NCBI RefSeq assembly: GCF_024713945.1 | Contig: NC_134681.1 | Location: 434,001 to 498,000 of the forward strand | DNA: 64,000 nt | Direction: 5' to 3' | Origin: Dermatophagoides farinae | Taxonomy: Eukaryota > Arthropoda > Arachnida > Sarcoptiformes > Pyroglyphidae | Position numbers and translations under genes: made by a program | Notes under the pieces: model-generated | The model's database searches: none | Told to the model about the DNA's origin: nothing | What the model saw: only the letters and a program-made list of their open reading frames with translations | Shown: one piece after another, positions 36,801 to 49,803 of the stretch | How the letters are laid out: every line of letters begins with the position of its first letter | Numbering within the stretch: position 1 is the stretch's first letter

Positions 36801-39800
36801 ATGACTGTCAAATTGGATAAAATGCTGTATGTGTTTATTTAATTGGTTTCTTTTTAATTTACGGTAAAAAAAAATTTTGATATTTGTTTCCTAGATATTT
36901 TCGTTTGGTTCGTACATGTCCGGTGATTGGTATAGTTACAATTTTATCCATTTGTTTCAGCCTATTCGCTTTCATTGTATATCGTGATTCATTACCAGTG
37001 TTTGATGATCCAACCATTGGTTTTGAAGCTCGCAATACTGATCTATCTAATCGTATCAATACATGGCGTTTATTAATCGAAAGTACATCATGGAATGGTG
37101 CATTAAGTTTATATCCAAAATCATTGATATCCAACAACACTGGCAATGATTTTGTAAAAGAATCTATATACATCCGACGAGCAAATGCCACTGGACGAAT
37201 AAAATCAAAAAAACAAAATCGCAATAAAGTAAAGCGAAAAAATAAATCCAAAAAAAGCAATCAAACAAATTTACCGAATCCGTTTGAATCAAAAAATCAT
37301 TATTCAAATTCCTTTTTATGTGGCAAAATTGTTGGAGATTATGTACAGATTGTTGTCGAAACTAATGACGGAAGTAATCTTTTGGATCTAAAATCAATTA
37401 AAAATTTGTGCCTACTTGATCAACGTATTTTACGTATGGACAATGACAATGATCAGAATTTTTCATTCAATAATTCCACAATATTCGGTGAATATTGTGA
37501 ATCAAAAAACTTTGATAAATGTTGTCCAAGTTGGTCGATAGTGAATTTTCTTATGATCTATGTTAACAAAACTAATTGTGATGATCTTATCGACGAAGAT
37601 GTGGAAAAATTTGTCAAATATTTGGATGTTTGTTCACCATTCTATGCTGGACATTATCTAAATGATGACTGTTCAAATGATGAACCATGTCCAAATACAC
37701 CATCGGAATGTTTTCAATATGAAAATCTTGTGTTCAACGTATTTCATTATCTCGTTGATTATCGTTTTATGAATATGGATAAAAAAATTTTAAATCACAA
37801 TAAATTGATTGAAACTACAATGAATTATTCCGTAACGCAATTACCATTATTAACATCAACAAGTATTATATTGCCTATTGCAAAAAGCAGTAAATTAATG
37901 GCCTATTACGAGAACATAACAAAAAGTTTAAAAACATTTTCTCATTCAACGATGAAAAATAATGATCCATTTTCGACATTGAATCTAATTCAATTGTTTC
38001 GACCATCATCATCATCGTCAACATCAAGTCATTTATCATTTGGTAATGTCGGTGTTGTTGCTGCCGATTTGGGATTAAAATATACATTATTCAATAAATC
38101 ACTCATATCGGATTTATTATTACCTTCGTTGGCTGGCCTAATCATTTTGATTTCATTATTAATATTCACTCGTTCCACATTGTTAACTGTGATGACATTG
38201 TTCACTAATTTAGCATCACTTTCCAGTGCTTATTTTATTTATACATTTGTATTGGATATTAATTTCTTTCCATTTCTAAATCTATTGTCATTGATCATTC
38301 TTGTCGGTAAGTATTTAAATTTTGACTGATGACTTGATGGAAAATTCTTTTTTTCCTTTTTTTCATAATATAGCAATTGGATCTGATAATGCTTTGATCT
38401 ATTGTAAAACATGGTCATGTGCATCACATCATCGTAATAGTCGTGGTTCAAATTGGTTAGTAACTCGCCGTCAGACACCAAATTACGAGGCCGAATTAAG
38501 TCAAACATTGAATCATGTATTAATGTCATCGTTTTGTGCAAGTTTTACTACATGTGGTGCATTTTTTGCTGGTTATTTTTCCGATATTACTTCATTGAAA
38601 TGTTTCAGGTTTGATCAGAACAGAAATTTTTTGTTTTATTCAATTTCATTTTAAACTTATTCATCATTTGATTTTTTTTTTTTTGGCAGTATTTTTTCTG
38701 GATTAGCGATAATTACGAATTTTTTCATCACAGCCATCGTTTTTCCATCGGCCATTGTCATTTCCGATCATATCATTGAAATTCAACAAATAATGATTGG
38801 CAAATATTTTCCATGTAAATTGATTGCTAAAGTTCATTGGCCTGATTGTTTTAAATTTATATTTGATAAAATCATCTTGAAACTTATCTTCAATTATTAT
38901 TATTTATTGACGTTCATACTCACTTTGATCTCAATTTTATCGGCCATTGTCGTGCTTTATGAACCAGGATTACAACTTCCGACTAGCCAAGAATTTCAGA
39001 TTTTCTATTCTAATCATTTGTTTGAACGTTATAATTTTGTATATCGTAACATGTTTTGGTTTTCTCGTATTGATACTAAAGCCAAAACTAGTGATGTTGT
39101 TTCATCTGATGATTTGGATAATCAGAAACAACAAACAGGATTAACACAATCCGATTTTGTATTACCAATACGAGTAGTGTTTGGTATTCTGCCTGAAGAT
39201 AATGGAAACTTTTTGGATCCTTTTGATCGAGGAAAATTACGATTCGATAACGATTTCAATATTTCTTCACAACGTTCTCAAGTTTGGCTTTTGGAATTTT
39301 GTCGTGAATTACGATCACAACCGTTTTACAAACCGACACTTGGTCCTTTGCTAACCAATTGTTTCATTGAAACCTTACAATCATGGATGTCAAAACGAAA
39401 ATGTTCGGAAATTGTCGGCAATGATGTTCTGGATCATTTTCCATGTTGTGAATTAACAAAATTTCCTTATGAACCTTATGTATTCAATTATTGTTCAGCT
39501 GAATTGATTGATCGTTTACATCGTACACCGAATTTTATATTCAACACACATCAAGCTGGACCACGTTTCGATAGCAAAAACGGTTCATTTCGAGCATTGG
39601 TAATTGAATATGATTCCATTTATGATGGATTCTCCACATCATTTGAAACCATTGATCGTGTTTGGCAAGAATTAAATTCCTGGGTACAAGAACGATTGGA
39701 TTTGGCACCAAATGAACTTAAAAACGGTTGGTTCATCACAAACAATATGGAATTCTATGCCCTACAACATTCATTGTCCACTGGTGTGATTAAATCATTA

Positions 39801-40649
39801 TTTATATCCGTATTGTTTGCATTCATCACATTAGTGTTCACCACAATGCATTTACGTCTCAGTATTATTTCGATCATAACAATTACATTTATAATATTTT
39901 CATCGATAGCCACTTTAGTTTTACTTGGATGGAAATTGAATATAATCGAAAGTATTGTCATTTCATTAACAATTGGTCTATCCATCGATGCTACCCTCCA
40001 CTATACGATTGCCTACAAGATGCTTACCAAATTTCAGGTAATCCTCTTTATTCTGTTTTGTAGCCTAATTTAAATTTAAATTTTCTTAATAGGATAATCG
40101 ATTGCTTGGAATTCAAATGACTATTGCAAGAATTGGCAGTCCGGTTGCAATGGGATCAATTACAACATTCATTGCAGGAGCAATTATGCTTTTATCCAAT
40201 GTTTTAGCATACATACAAATCGGTACATTCCTGATGGTTATATCATTTTCAAGTTTTATCTTTTCTACATTATTCCATATGGTTAGTATAAAAAATTATC
40301 ATTATAAAATATCTATCTATATCTATATCTATATTGTTTCCACCCCCCATAGAGTTCACTTATCATATTTGGCTGTACAAAATCAGTAACCGGATCATCA
40401 AATTGTTTATCATCATTTGATTCATTTAGAAAATGGATCCTTAAACAAAAATTATCATCAAATAATGGAAACACATCGTTAACATTGAAAAAATTCAATA
40501 ATAATAATAACAACAACAACAACAATAATAATAACAACAGTAACAGTATAAGTAATTTATTTGTTACTGAATCACCGTCAACAACAACAACAACAACTTT
40601 ACCACGTTCAAGTACGAACAGTGTCTGTTTACGTGTAACATCAATATAG
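36801..40649 (+). CDS. disp: Dispatched, RND-family Hedgehog release transporter
   Basis: Multi-pass plasma-membrane protein that releases lipid-modified Hedgehog from producing cells. Exons: 36801-36826, 36895-38306, 38374-38608, 38690-40037, 40093-40281, 40353-40649. They total 3507 nt in frame (1168 residues), close to fly Disp. The first exon supplies only MTVKLDKML and joins YFRLVRTCP. TM1 is about 15-38. A large Cys-containing extracellular loop follows, with a very basic stretch at about 110-131. A sterol-sensing-domain-like bundle runs from about 430 on. TM4 reads AIGSDNALI (Asp484, Asn485) where family members carry an Asp-Asp pair. The second RND half has its conserved Asp in IGLSIDATLHY (Asp991). 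The C-terminal tail is Asn/Thr/Ser-rich and low complexity. The initiator exon is inferred from a GTATGT donor, frame and context, and is the least certain part. Confidence 0.93.
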
Positions 40650-40675
40650 ATAGAATATATTTTTTTGATGCAAAT

Positions 40676-40681
40676 TTTATT
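40676..40681 (-). terminator. Candidate poly(A) signal of KMO
   Basis: AATAAA on the minus strand, about 170 nt beyond the KMO stop and only 27 nt past the Dispatched stop on the other strand. If used, the KMO 3' UTR would overlap that of Dispatched. Confidence 0.35.
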
Positions 40682-40781
40682 CAGTAAAAAAAAAGATATG
40701 AGTTGAAAATATTTTTTTCGAACAAAAAAACAAATCGTTGATGTTGATTGAAATTATTTTTTTTGTGGTCAATATAAAGAA

Positions 40782-40787
40782 AATAAA
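40782..40787 (+). terminator. Candidate poly(A) signal of Dispatched
   Basis: AATAAA followed by a GT and T-rich stretch, about 133 nt after the Dispatched stop at 40647-40649. The downstream T run supports use as a cleavage signal. Confidence 0.55.
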
Positions 40788-40851
40788 GTTTTTTTTTTGG
40801 AAAAAAATATCAGTTATTATATCATTATTAATAGCCATATTTATATTTATA

Positions 40852-42842
40852 TCAATTTGGTTTTGTTTTCAATGTTGGATTACTGTCAAATAATTTTGCT
40901 GCAATCAAAAACATTAATAAGCCGAATATTATGAAAAAAAATTTCAAAATTCGATCAATCATTGCATCTTGCCAACGTTTATCCTCAATACAACGATGAT
41001 ATGGTGTACGTGAAAATGTTACCATTGAATATAAGGGTGTCCAAATCTTTGGAAATAAACGATGCATCATATTATCAAATGTTTTACGTATAAGAAATGA
41101 TCGTTTGTTAACTAAATCACGCATTTCAACATAATTGTACATTGCTAAATCAATAATAGCATGACAATTATCAACTCTTTTTTCAGTGAAAATATCCAAC
41201 ACTGAATCCAGTTTATCATTTCCATGTTGTTCAATTAGCTCATCAAGTTCAATACAATCTTCAAAGCCACAATTCATTCCTTGACCATAGAATGGTACCA
41301 TAGCATGTGCTGCATCGCCCATCAATAAAACTTTGTCTTCATAATTATATGGTTTACATTTGATCGATATTAATGGTGATGGCTTTGTGCTAAAAAATGT
41401 TTGAATTAAACCATCTCTGATGATGAATAATCAAAAAAAAAAAAAATTAAAGAAAGAAAGAAACAATAAAACCAAACAAACAATTATTACAGATAATCAA
41501 TGAAATGTCTTTTCAATACGGTTGCTTACTTGGTTAGCAATGGAATTGAATCAGAAAAATATTTTTCAAAAAAATTCAACAATTTTGTTTCATCGGTGAG
41601 CCGTTCAAATATTTTGAATTGCATGAACAATGTTACGGTGAATGATCGATCAAGATTTGGTAAGGCGATCATCATGAATTCGCCTCTAGGCCAAATGTGC
41701 AGATGATTCGGTTCCATTGCATAGTCACCTGATTTAGTGGGTGGTATACACAATTCGAGGTAACCATGTTCAATATATTTTTGGCTATAATCCAACAATA
41801 ACAATTTAATCATATGACGTCTGACAGCCGAATAGGCACCATCACACCCCAATATAATGTCCGAATTGCTTTCTACCTGTTTTGAATGTTGATGAGGTGA
41901 TTGTTGTTGTTTTCCTTGTTTGTCATTGAAAGCATTATCGTTGTCAACATTATTATTATTATTGTCAATCATTGCTTGAAATGTCAGATGTCCTTGTTTG
42001 AGATTTGCTTGTAATAATTTATGTTCAAAATGTATATGTACATTTTCATATTTTTCCGCTTTACTTAATAATAATTCATTCAAAAATCTTCGACTAACCG
42101 ATAATATATATTGATCTGGTCTAGTACCGTATGGTATGATTCTTTTTTGGCCATTTAAATCATGTATCATACGTGAATACATTTTGATTGAATATTTTTC
42201 CATTATCTCTTTCTCTAAACCTAATGAACGTAATGCACTTCTACCTCTTTCTGAGAGAGCCAAATTTATTGATTTTCCAACCACATGTTCAGATTTACGT
42301 GGATCATTACGCATCTCATACAGATCTACCTATAGATTATTCAATCAATGATGATTATATTATAAAATATTACAATCATCAGGGAAAAAAAATACGATGA
42401 AACAAACAACTCACCTGATAACCGCGTCTTGCTAGAAAACATGAAATCATTGATCCAACCTATGTTCAAAGAAACATGTGTTCGAATTTGTGTGTGTGTG
42501 TGTGTGTGTTTATGTGATCGATAATAATAATAATAATTATTATTACTATTAATAATTCTAAAATTATTAATTTCAATTAATTCAACGTACCAGGCCACCT
42601 CCTACAACGGCAACACGTACATGATTTTTACGTTGTCCATTTTGATAATTATGATGATGTTGATGATCTTGATGATTTTTATCGGCAACAATTATTCCAT
42701 TGCCATTAGTTATTTTTTTATCATTAATTATTGTTGTTGATTCATAATGATGATTGTTATTATTAACAATGTATTCATTATCTGGTAACATAATGCTATT
42801 CATAATCAATAAAATGAATGAATAAAGAAAAGGAAAATTCAA
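40852..42842 (-). CDS. KMO: Kynurenine 3-monooxygenase
   Basis: FAD- and NADPH-dependent hydroxylase of the mitochondrial outer membrane that turns kynurenine into 3-hydroxykynurenine in tryptophan breakdown and ommochrome synthesis. Exons in transcript order: 42591-42842, 42415-42459, 41530-42329, 40852-41416; they join in frame to 553 residues. The FAD fingerprint VAVVGGGLVGS spans the first splice junction (81-87). GCDGA is at 260-264 and the second FAD motif GDAAHAMVP at about 399-407, followed by FYGQGMNCGFED. A C-terminal hydrophobic anchor lies at about 523-541, as in other KMOs. Unusual features are an Asn/His-rich N-terminal extension of about 70 residues and a low-complexity insert at about 220-255. 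ATGs at codons 14 and 18 are alternative starts. It converges on Dispatched with 202 nt between stops. Confidence 0.95.
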
Positions 42843-45800
42843 AAAACAAAAAAATTAAAAATTATCGATTTCACTATGCAATAATATATACATGGATATG
42901 AAAAGGAAAAAAACCATTGATCTAAATTGTGTAATTGTGTATGTGTGTGTCTGTGGTATTTGTATGAATGAACATTTCCAACATCATCATTTTTTTTATA
43001 TTGTCATCATAATGATGATGATAATAAATTTCAATTATAATTTCATCTTTAAACGTATTTTTTTTATGGTTTGTTTGTTTTGTTTCTTGATTCATTCTTG
43101 TAATTATCATTATTATTATTATATTTACATTAATATTCTTGTTTTCAAAATCTATAAATAGAAACTTTCTCTTTCTCTCTCTCGTATTTTTTTTTACTTT
43201 TTCATTGACAGCAATAATCTGATGGATCAGTCATAAAAATCATAAACATAATAATAATAATAATAATGTTCATATATTAAGCCATAAAATACATAATTAT
43301 TCATATATATATGGGGATCCACCAAATAATAAGCTAATATTATATTTCTATGATAATGATAGCTATTTAATCAATCAATTTTTATCAATATATTTATTAT
43401 GTTGATGATGATGATGATGATGTTTTTATTTTGGCTAGTACACAAGTTCACGAACATTGATCAATGAAACAAAGGTATCTATCACGTCTATATATTTTTT
43501 GTTTTTCTTCTATTTTCAATATATTTTCATCGATGATGGTGTTTGAAAATGTTGGCAATTTAATGATTTTGTTGTTGATGAATGAAATGATTATGATGAT
43601 TGACGTGATCTGGTTAGTTTATCATGTCTTTCTAAAGTCTACTTAAATATATCTATCATCAAAATGATTATTCGATTCCTTGTTTCGTTTTTTTTTCAGT
43701 GTATGAAATAGAAAAATACCAATTATATTCCTCTAAAATTTGATTGATTTCATCAATGTGGCCAAAAAAAACTCATATAAATTCAATGTAGTTGTTGAGA
43801 AATTTTATCAATGTATCAAATAGCTGTATGCTGTATGCAGCGATTTTTTTTGTTTGTTTGTCTCATTCTTCAAAATAAATAAATATCGGAAAAAATGGCC
43901 ATTAATAATGACCCTTGAACATTATGAAAATTGTAAAAAGAGAGAGAGAGAAAAACTGATGAACAAAATTTTCACCACTTTTCTTTCTTATTCTAGATTG
44001 TATACACAATTGAATGAATATTTAATAATGACACACATTGATGATTGAATGCATCGATAAAATTCTTGAGGTATGTTTCCTCTATATCTACATCATACAT
44101 TAGCATAGAAAAAAAATGACTCTACGGCTAATGATGATTTAAAAAACAGATTGTTTTGTGTTGTTTTCTTGAAAATTCTTTTTAAATTTGATATTAAAAA
44201 TTTAAATTTTGAATCAAAGAAAAAAAAATTTCAAACTTACCCAAAATGAAAAATGAGTAGAATTGCTTATGAATGAAAAACTTGTTGGTTTTATACCAAA
44301 AAACACCAAACATTAAACGAACACGTTTGTTCCAGAGAAAATAAAAATGAAAAAAAGTTTTGGATAAAGAATTAAAAACAAAAAAAAACAATTCCGATTT
44401 TGAAATCTTTTAATTTGATTTGTGAAAATTATTTAAACATTGATAATGGACAAAATAAATGTGATAATAATGATTGTGGTTGCTGCTATTTTATTATGTG
44501 GTTGTTTGTCATTTACCATTAAATGATTCAAATGATGTACGAATGAGGCCTTTTTATATGTTTTTTTTTCTTTCTTTTTTTCTTCTGGATTTTTTTTTTG
44601 CACATTCACTATATGTATATATATATAAAATAACTATATCCAATTCGTCCAATACTATTCAACATTGAATAATAATCTTGTCCTGGACGATGGTGACGAC
44701 GACAACCTACTAAACACAACCTACTACCACCATCCAATTGATGATTGCTTCAAATGATCAATACACACACACACACACACACATACAAATAAACATTGGA
44801 TAAAGTGATATACAGTTAGAATGTACTGATCAAAGTTACAAAAAGTGTGTGTGTGTGTGTGTGTGGATCATGAACATCATGAGATTTTCAACACACACAC
44901 ACACACACAAACATAATACTAAATGGCAAGTCCAATTCATTGCATTCCGCATCACATATATACATCAATAATGTTATAATAAAAAAAGCTCTATATTTAT
45001 TTAATTTTTGTTTTCTAGTTGAAATCTTTATTATTTGATAGATTTTGATCCATGTCTCTTTTTTTTTGAATGGATGGATGATGGGCCAAATGGAAAACAA
45101 AAATATTTGAACTTGAAAAATTGAATGTTGTTTATTCGTTGGTTGGCTGGCTGGTTTGTATGGTTATTTTTTTTTCTTGGTTTGGTTATTTACAACATTG
45201 ATGATGATAATCTTCAACTTTCATCATCATCATTTTTTTTTTTTTTGCTAAAATAAAGAGTGAAAAATAAATTGTCATCCATTATTGTATCATCTGACAT
45301 AATAATGATGACAATTTTTTTTTCTTTTCAACATTTCATGGAATAAATCCATACGGCATTGGAATGATTTGTTTCAACTAAAAAAAAAAAAAATTAAATT
45401 TCTATCGAGACATTGAGATTATTATTATTTTTTCATTTGGTAAAGTTTGGATTTTGGACCATATACAATTCACATCCGTTCATATAACACGCCATGATGA
45501 TGATTTTCACGTGGACATTAATTCATCAATGATATGAAGGACAAAATTTAATAAATAGAGAGAGAGAGCGACTGAGAGAGAGAAAGAGAACGAAAAAATC
45601 CCATTATTAATTATCAATTGTTGATGAATATACAAAAAAAAAATAAATATGGCGTGAATGAATTTGTGACAAACACAAAATTGATTGACAAACATGAAAT
45701 TTGAGACAACAACGACAACAACAACAAAAAAAAAAATTAGAATATCCTCATGAATTGATCATGATGACGATGATCAATATCAATGTCAACCATCAATTTT

Positions 45801-46340
45801 GATCAATAATATCGATCAACTTAAATGGCCAATCATCATAATCATCATCATCATCATCATCATAAATATTATCATACATCAATTTTGTTTTGAGCATCAT
45901 GTGTTTTTATTTTCAGAGAAATCATAAGCTTTTTTTTAATGGTCATTTCCGTTTAATTGAAAGTATAATGAAAGAAAATTTTTCATGATCAAATTGATTG
46001 ATTTATTGATTGAAAATCTTAAATACTTTTTTTGTTTGTTTTCTACAACAGATTTGACCTAAAAAAAAGTGAAATTTAGCTAAACAAGATCCATATTTAT
46101 ATGTGATCAATATTCACAGTGACAATATTATTTGATCGACAGTGACATTTCATTTTTTTTTTTTTTTTTTTTGAAAAAAAAATGAAATGAAATAAATCCA
46201 TTACAACTACCTAAGTCGATTTTTTTTGTTGGATTTTAATCAATATCACCAAATCAATATAATCATCAGCCAATGTTAAAATATGATTTCATAATTTATT
46301 AGGCAATATTATTTGATCGATCATTAGATTGATTTCATTT

Positions 46341-46373
<33 letters not shown>

Positions 46374-46590
46374 ATTTCTATGCTTGATTATTGATTATCT
46401 CTCTCTCTCTCTCTCTCTCTAGAGAAAAAAATTTTCAACCAAAATCCTTTTGCAACAATTTTTCACAAACGAATGAAAAATAAAAATTATCTATAAATGA
46501 CATGGACGATGAAATGTTCACATATGTGAGCAGATTTGATGATTTTTTCATTTTTTTTTTTGATTCCACAGTTAATAATGTCGACAATAG
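42843..46590. other. Non-coding region between KMO and TMEM267-like gene
   Basis: About 3.7 kb with no supported gene. Both neighbours point away from it, so promoters of both should lie here. Repeats include (ATA)n near 43250-43266, (GAT)n near 43404-43422, (CA)n near 44763-44782 and 44892-44909, (GT)n near 44845-44863, and (CAT)n near 45842-45861. Two T-rich copies of a 17-nt direct repeat occur near 46123 and 46304. Confidence 0.6.
46123..46372. repeat. Duplicated 17-mer followed by long T runs and a hairpin
   Basis: CAATATTATTTGATCGA occurs at 46123-46139 and again at 46304-46320. Each copy is followed shortly by TTTCAT and a T run (20 T at 46153-46172; 30 T at 46343-46372). The first run also forms a perfect 15-bp inverted repeat (46147-46161 with 46174-46188). 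It may be a local duplication upstream of the TMEM267-like gene. Confidence 0.7.
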
Positions 46591-46716
46591 ATGGCAGTTG
46601 GTTATTTTTTTTTTGTTTTTGTTTTGGCATCAATATTGCTGTCATCTCACAGTTGTTGTTTTGATAAATTGAAAAATTATATATTTTGCAACCACAAATT
46701 ATTCACAAATGTTTTT

Positions 46717-47477
46717 ATGGCTTTAATTAAACTACTATACTATATATGTTTTTATTTATTAATCATTTTATTTTCATTATTAGGTGATTTTATTCTTAAA
46801 TTACCACGACCAAATACATTGTTTATGTATTTGGTGGCAATAACCGATACATTGATACATGGTATACATGCATTCTTCACATGGTTAATGTTAACAATGC
46901 TAAAAATTCGTACAAATAATAATCCATTATATTTCTGTGATACAACATTGATTGTTCATGATATTCTGATTACGATGATAATTTCAATATCAATCGATTT
47001 TGATCATATAATTGTAGCAAAATCTTTTTCCATACAAGTAAGAATGATGATTTTTTAATTTTATATATAATTATAAATAATGATATTTTTCATCTCTTTT
47101 TCATTAATCAGGAGATTCATAAATTGACTGGACGACCATTTTTACACAATACTACAGCATTAATCACTATGGCAATATTGTTCATTTATTTACCTGTTAA
47201 TAAAGATGATGATATCGATCAACATACAATATCATATTTTAATCGTTTTGGTTGGCTTTTATTTAATGCTACGATTGCTCATCATATTCGTGATGGTTTA
47301 CGACATGGTCTTAATCTTTATCCATTTCCATCTACGAATTCTATACCTTTGGTCACTTATTATGTAATTTTATTCCTATTTCCAATTATCATTCATTGGT
47401 ATAGTCAATGTAAAAATGTTGATTTTGGCTATTCATATCGTTCATCATCGAGGATAATGGAAGAAATTTCTGTATAA
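46717..47477 (+). CDS. TMEM267: TMEM267-like small membrane protein
   Basis: Multi-pass membrane protein of unknown function. Two exons, 46717-47037 and 47112-47477, join through a 74-nt phase-0 intron (donor GTAAGA, acceptor AATCAG) to give 228 residues. The diagnostic block is GRPFLHNTT followed about 45 residues later by HHIRDGLRHGL and PF, closely matching the RRPFLH and HHIRDGIRHGL blocks of human TMEM267. An ISIDFDHIIVAKS segment matches the VIDVDHFFLARS region. I count four or five hydrophobic segments. I chose the ATG at 46717 because it gives a length close to the 215-residue human protein. The frame stays open to an ATG at 46591, which would add 42 residues with one extra hydrophobic stretch. 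The conserved His/Asp residues suggest a metal-dependent membrane enzyme, but that is speculation. Confidence 0.88.
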
Positions 47478-49136
47478 TTTTTTTTTTGTTTCACCGCCAA
47501 TAGATGGTAATAGTGCATGTGTACATGAATCATTTTTTCACATTTTTTGAAGTTTAATTACCGAACATACATAACATTCAATACACATGATGATATAAAT
47601 GACATTCATGACACATTTGTTTCAAATATCGGCATCGTTCAAGAGAAGAAAAAAAAACAACAAAAGGTCAACAAAATTCTTTTTCGATGACCTTTTTATC
47701 CATGATCCCAATTTGCTAATAACTGTTTAACTGTTAATCATTATAGCAATCAAATTGCTACAATGTTGAAATAGAGCAAAACATATTCGACAATGAAATG
47801 ATCAAATATATTACATTTTTTATATATATGGAAAGAGGGTTTGATTTTGAGAGGAAAAAAAAGAACACACGTAAGGGAAGTTTGTAATTCATCATGGGTA
47901 TTATGTGAAACACTTATCATCATCACCATCACATATGGGCGAATCTATTATGAATTAATCTATAATTGCTCTTAAAACCATCGTCATCATATGCTAAACA
48001 AATATTATGTACCTTATCTAGGGAAAACAAAAATGTTGTTCATGTTTGATCCAATCTGTCGTTTTTTTTTGAATCATCATATAGCTACATATGTTCATGT
48101 AACATTTACAAACATCCATTCATTCATTCATTCATTCATCCATCCATCCATCCATCCATCCATCATCAAACAATTAGTTCCAATTTTTTTTTCGTTCCTA
48201 TTCTTTTCTTTTACTACAAAATGATCTATATATTTTTTTTTTTAGTGAACCAACTTTTCCATTTCTTCTTTTTGTTGTTGTTGTTGTTGTTGCTGTTGGT
48301 TTATGATATATTTACACTGAAAAAAAATGAATGTGTATGTTTTAATCATCAATTGTCAAGAGCCCATATACACATACACACACATATATACAAGCTATAG
48401 ATGAAACAAAATATTTGTGATATATACGACGAATACACAACGAATTGAATCAACATAAACACATACACACACACACAATGATGATGATGATGATGATGAT
48501 GAACCAATTTGATTTCCTTGGGTAAACATACGAATTATTGTTGTTATGCTTACAACAAAAAAAAAAAAATTTTTTCTCTTGCTTCTCAGGAGATTGATTA
48601 AATATTGATTGCTTAGATATTTCATATTTCTAGCTGAATTTTTTTTTTTTTTTGTTAAATAATTATATTCGCTGTTGTTGTTGTTGTTGTTTTTCAATAA
48701 TTTACCTATGTTTCATCTATGAATTGCCAGAGAGAAAAAAAAACAAACCGACAAATCAACAGCATAAATCATTTTTTTTTCGTTCATCTGATCTCATCTT
48801 TAGGCAATGAAAATGTTTTTCTCTTTCTCTTTTGCTTTGATCATTCAATCTAATCAATCAATCGATCATTGGATCAATCAATCGAATATTTTGATGTTGT
48901 AATATATCGATCATCGAATATAAGGAAAAAAAAAGAAAACTTCACAAGAAATGTGAATTTGATCAGATATTAATCGATCGATTGAACATTTTGATTTTTT
49001 TTTTTTTTCTTTCTCATCAACTCTAATTCATCATTGCCAATCGTGTATTGATTCTTTTTTTTTTGAATTGGCCGAATAATATTGTTTGCTATTGATGGTT
49101 TTCTTTATTTTGCAATCGATGATTTTTTTTAAAATG

Positions 49137-49175
49137 ATGATGATGACCTGATGGTGATCACCAGGTCATCATCAT
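49137..49175. repeat. Nested inverted repeat (hairpin-forming)
   Basis: Outer arms ATGATGATGACC (49137-49148) and GGTCATCATCAT (49164-49175) are exact reverse complements. Between them sit a 3-nt bulge and a perfect 12-bp palindrome TGGTGATCACCA (49152-49163). The result is an almost fully paired 39-nt element. Confidence 0.85.
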
Positions 49176-49678
49176 AAACTTAGCAACAAAATCATCGTCA
49201 CCTGTTTGATTTCGAATTTTTTTTCTTTTTTTTTTTTTTTTGTTTGATATCGCAGGTGTTTATGTGTTTCTATGTCATAGGTCACCAAAGCTATTGTAAT
49301 TATAATGATGTAAGACCGCTTGTGGTGACGGTGAAAATAAAAGCCAATGAAAAAAAAAACATTTTTTTCTGGCTTTTTTTTCTATCAATACCTACAATAC
49401 TAACACATCATCATCATCAGAAGAAGAAGAAGAGAAAAAATTTTTGTTTCAGAATTTCAAATATTCGTTATTAAATCTGCGAAAAAAAAAGATTTTTTTT
49501 TTCAATTTCTTTTACATCCATCCATTCATTCATTCATTTCCATTATAATAATAATAATTTAATCACACTAAATGCCACACACACAAACAAAAATGTTTTT
49601 ATCTTACAGTGTAGTAAAAGAAAATTCGAAATTCAAATCTAAATGGAACTTTAATAGCTTTTGTATATATGATTTCTA

Positions 49679-49803
<125 letters not shown>

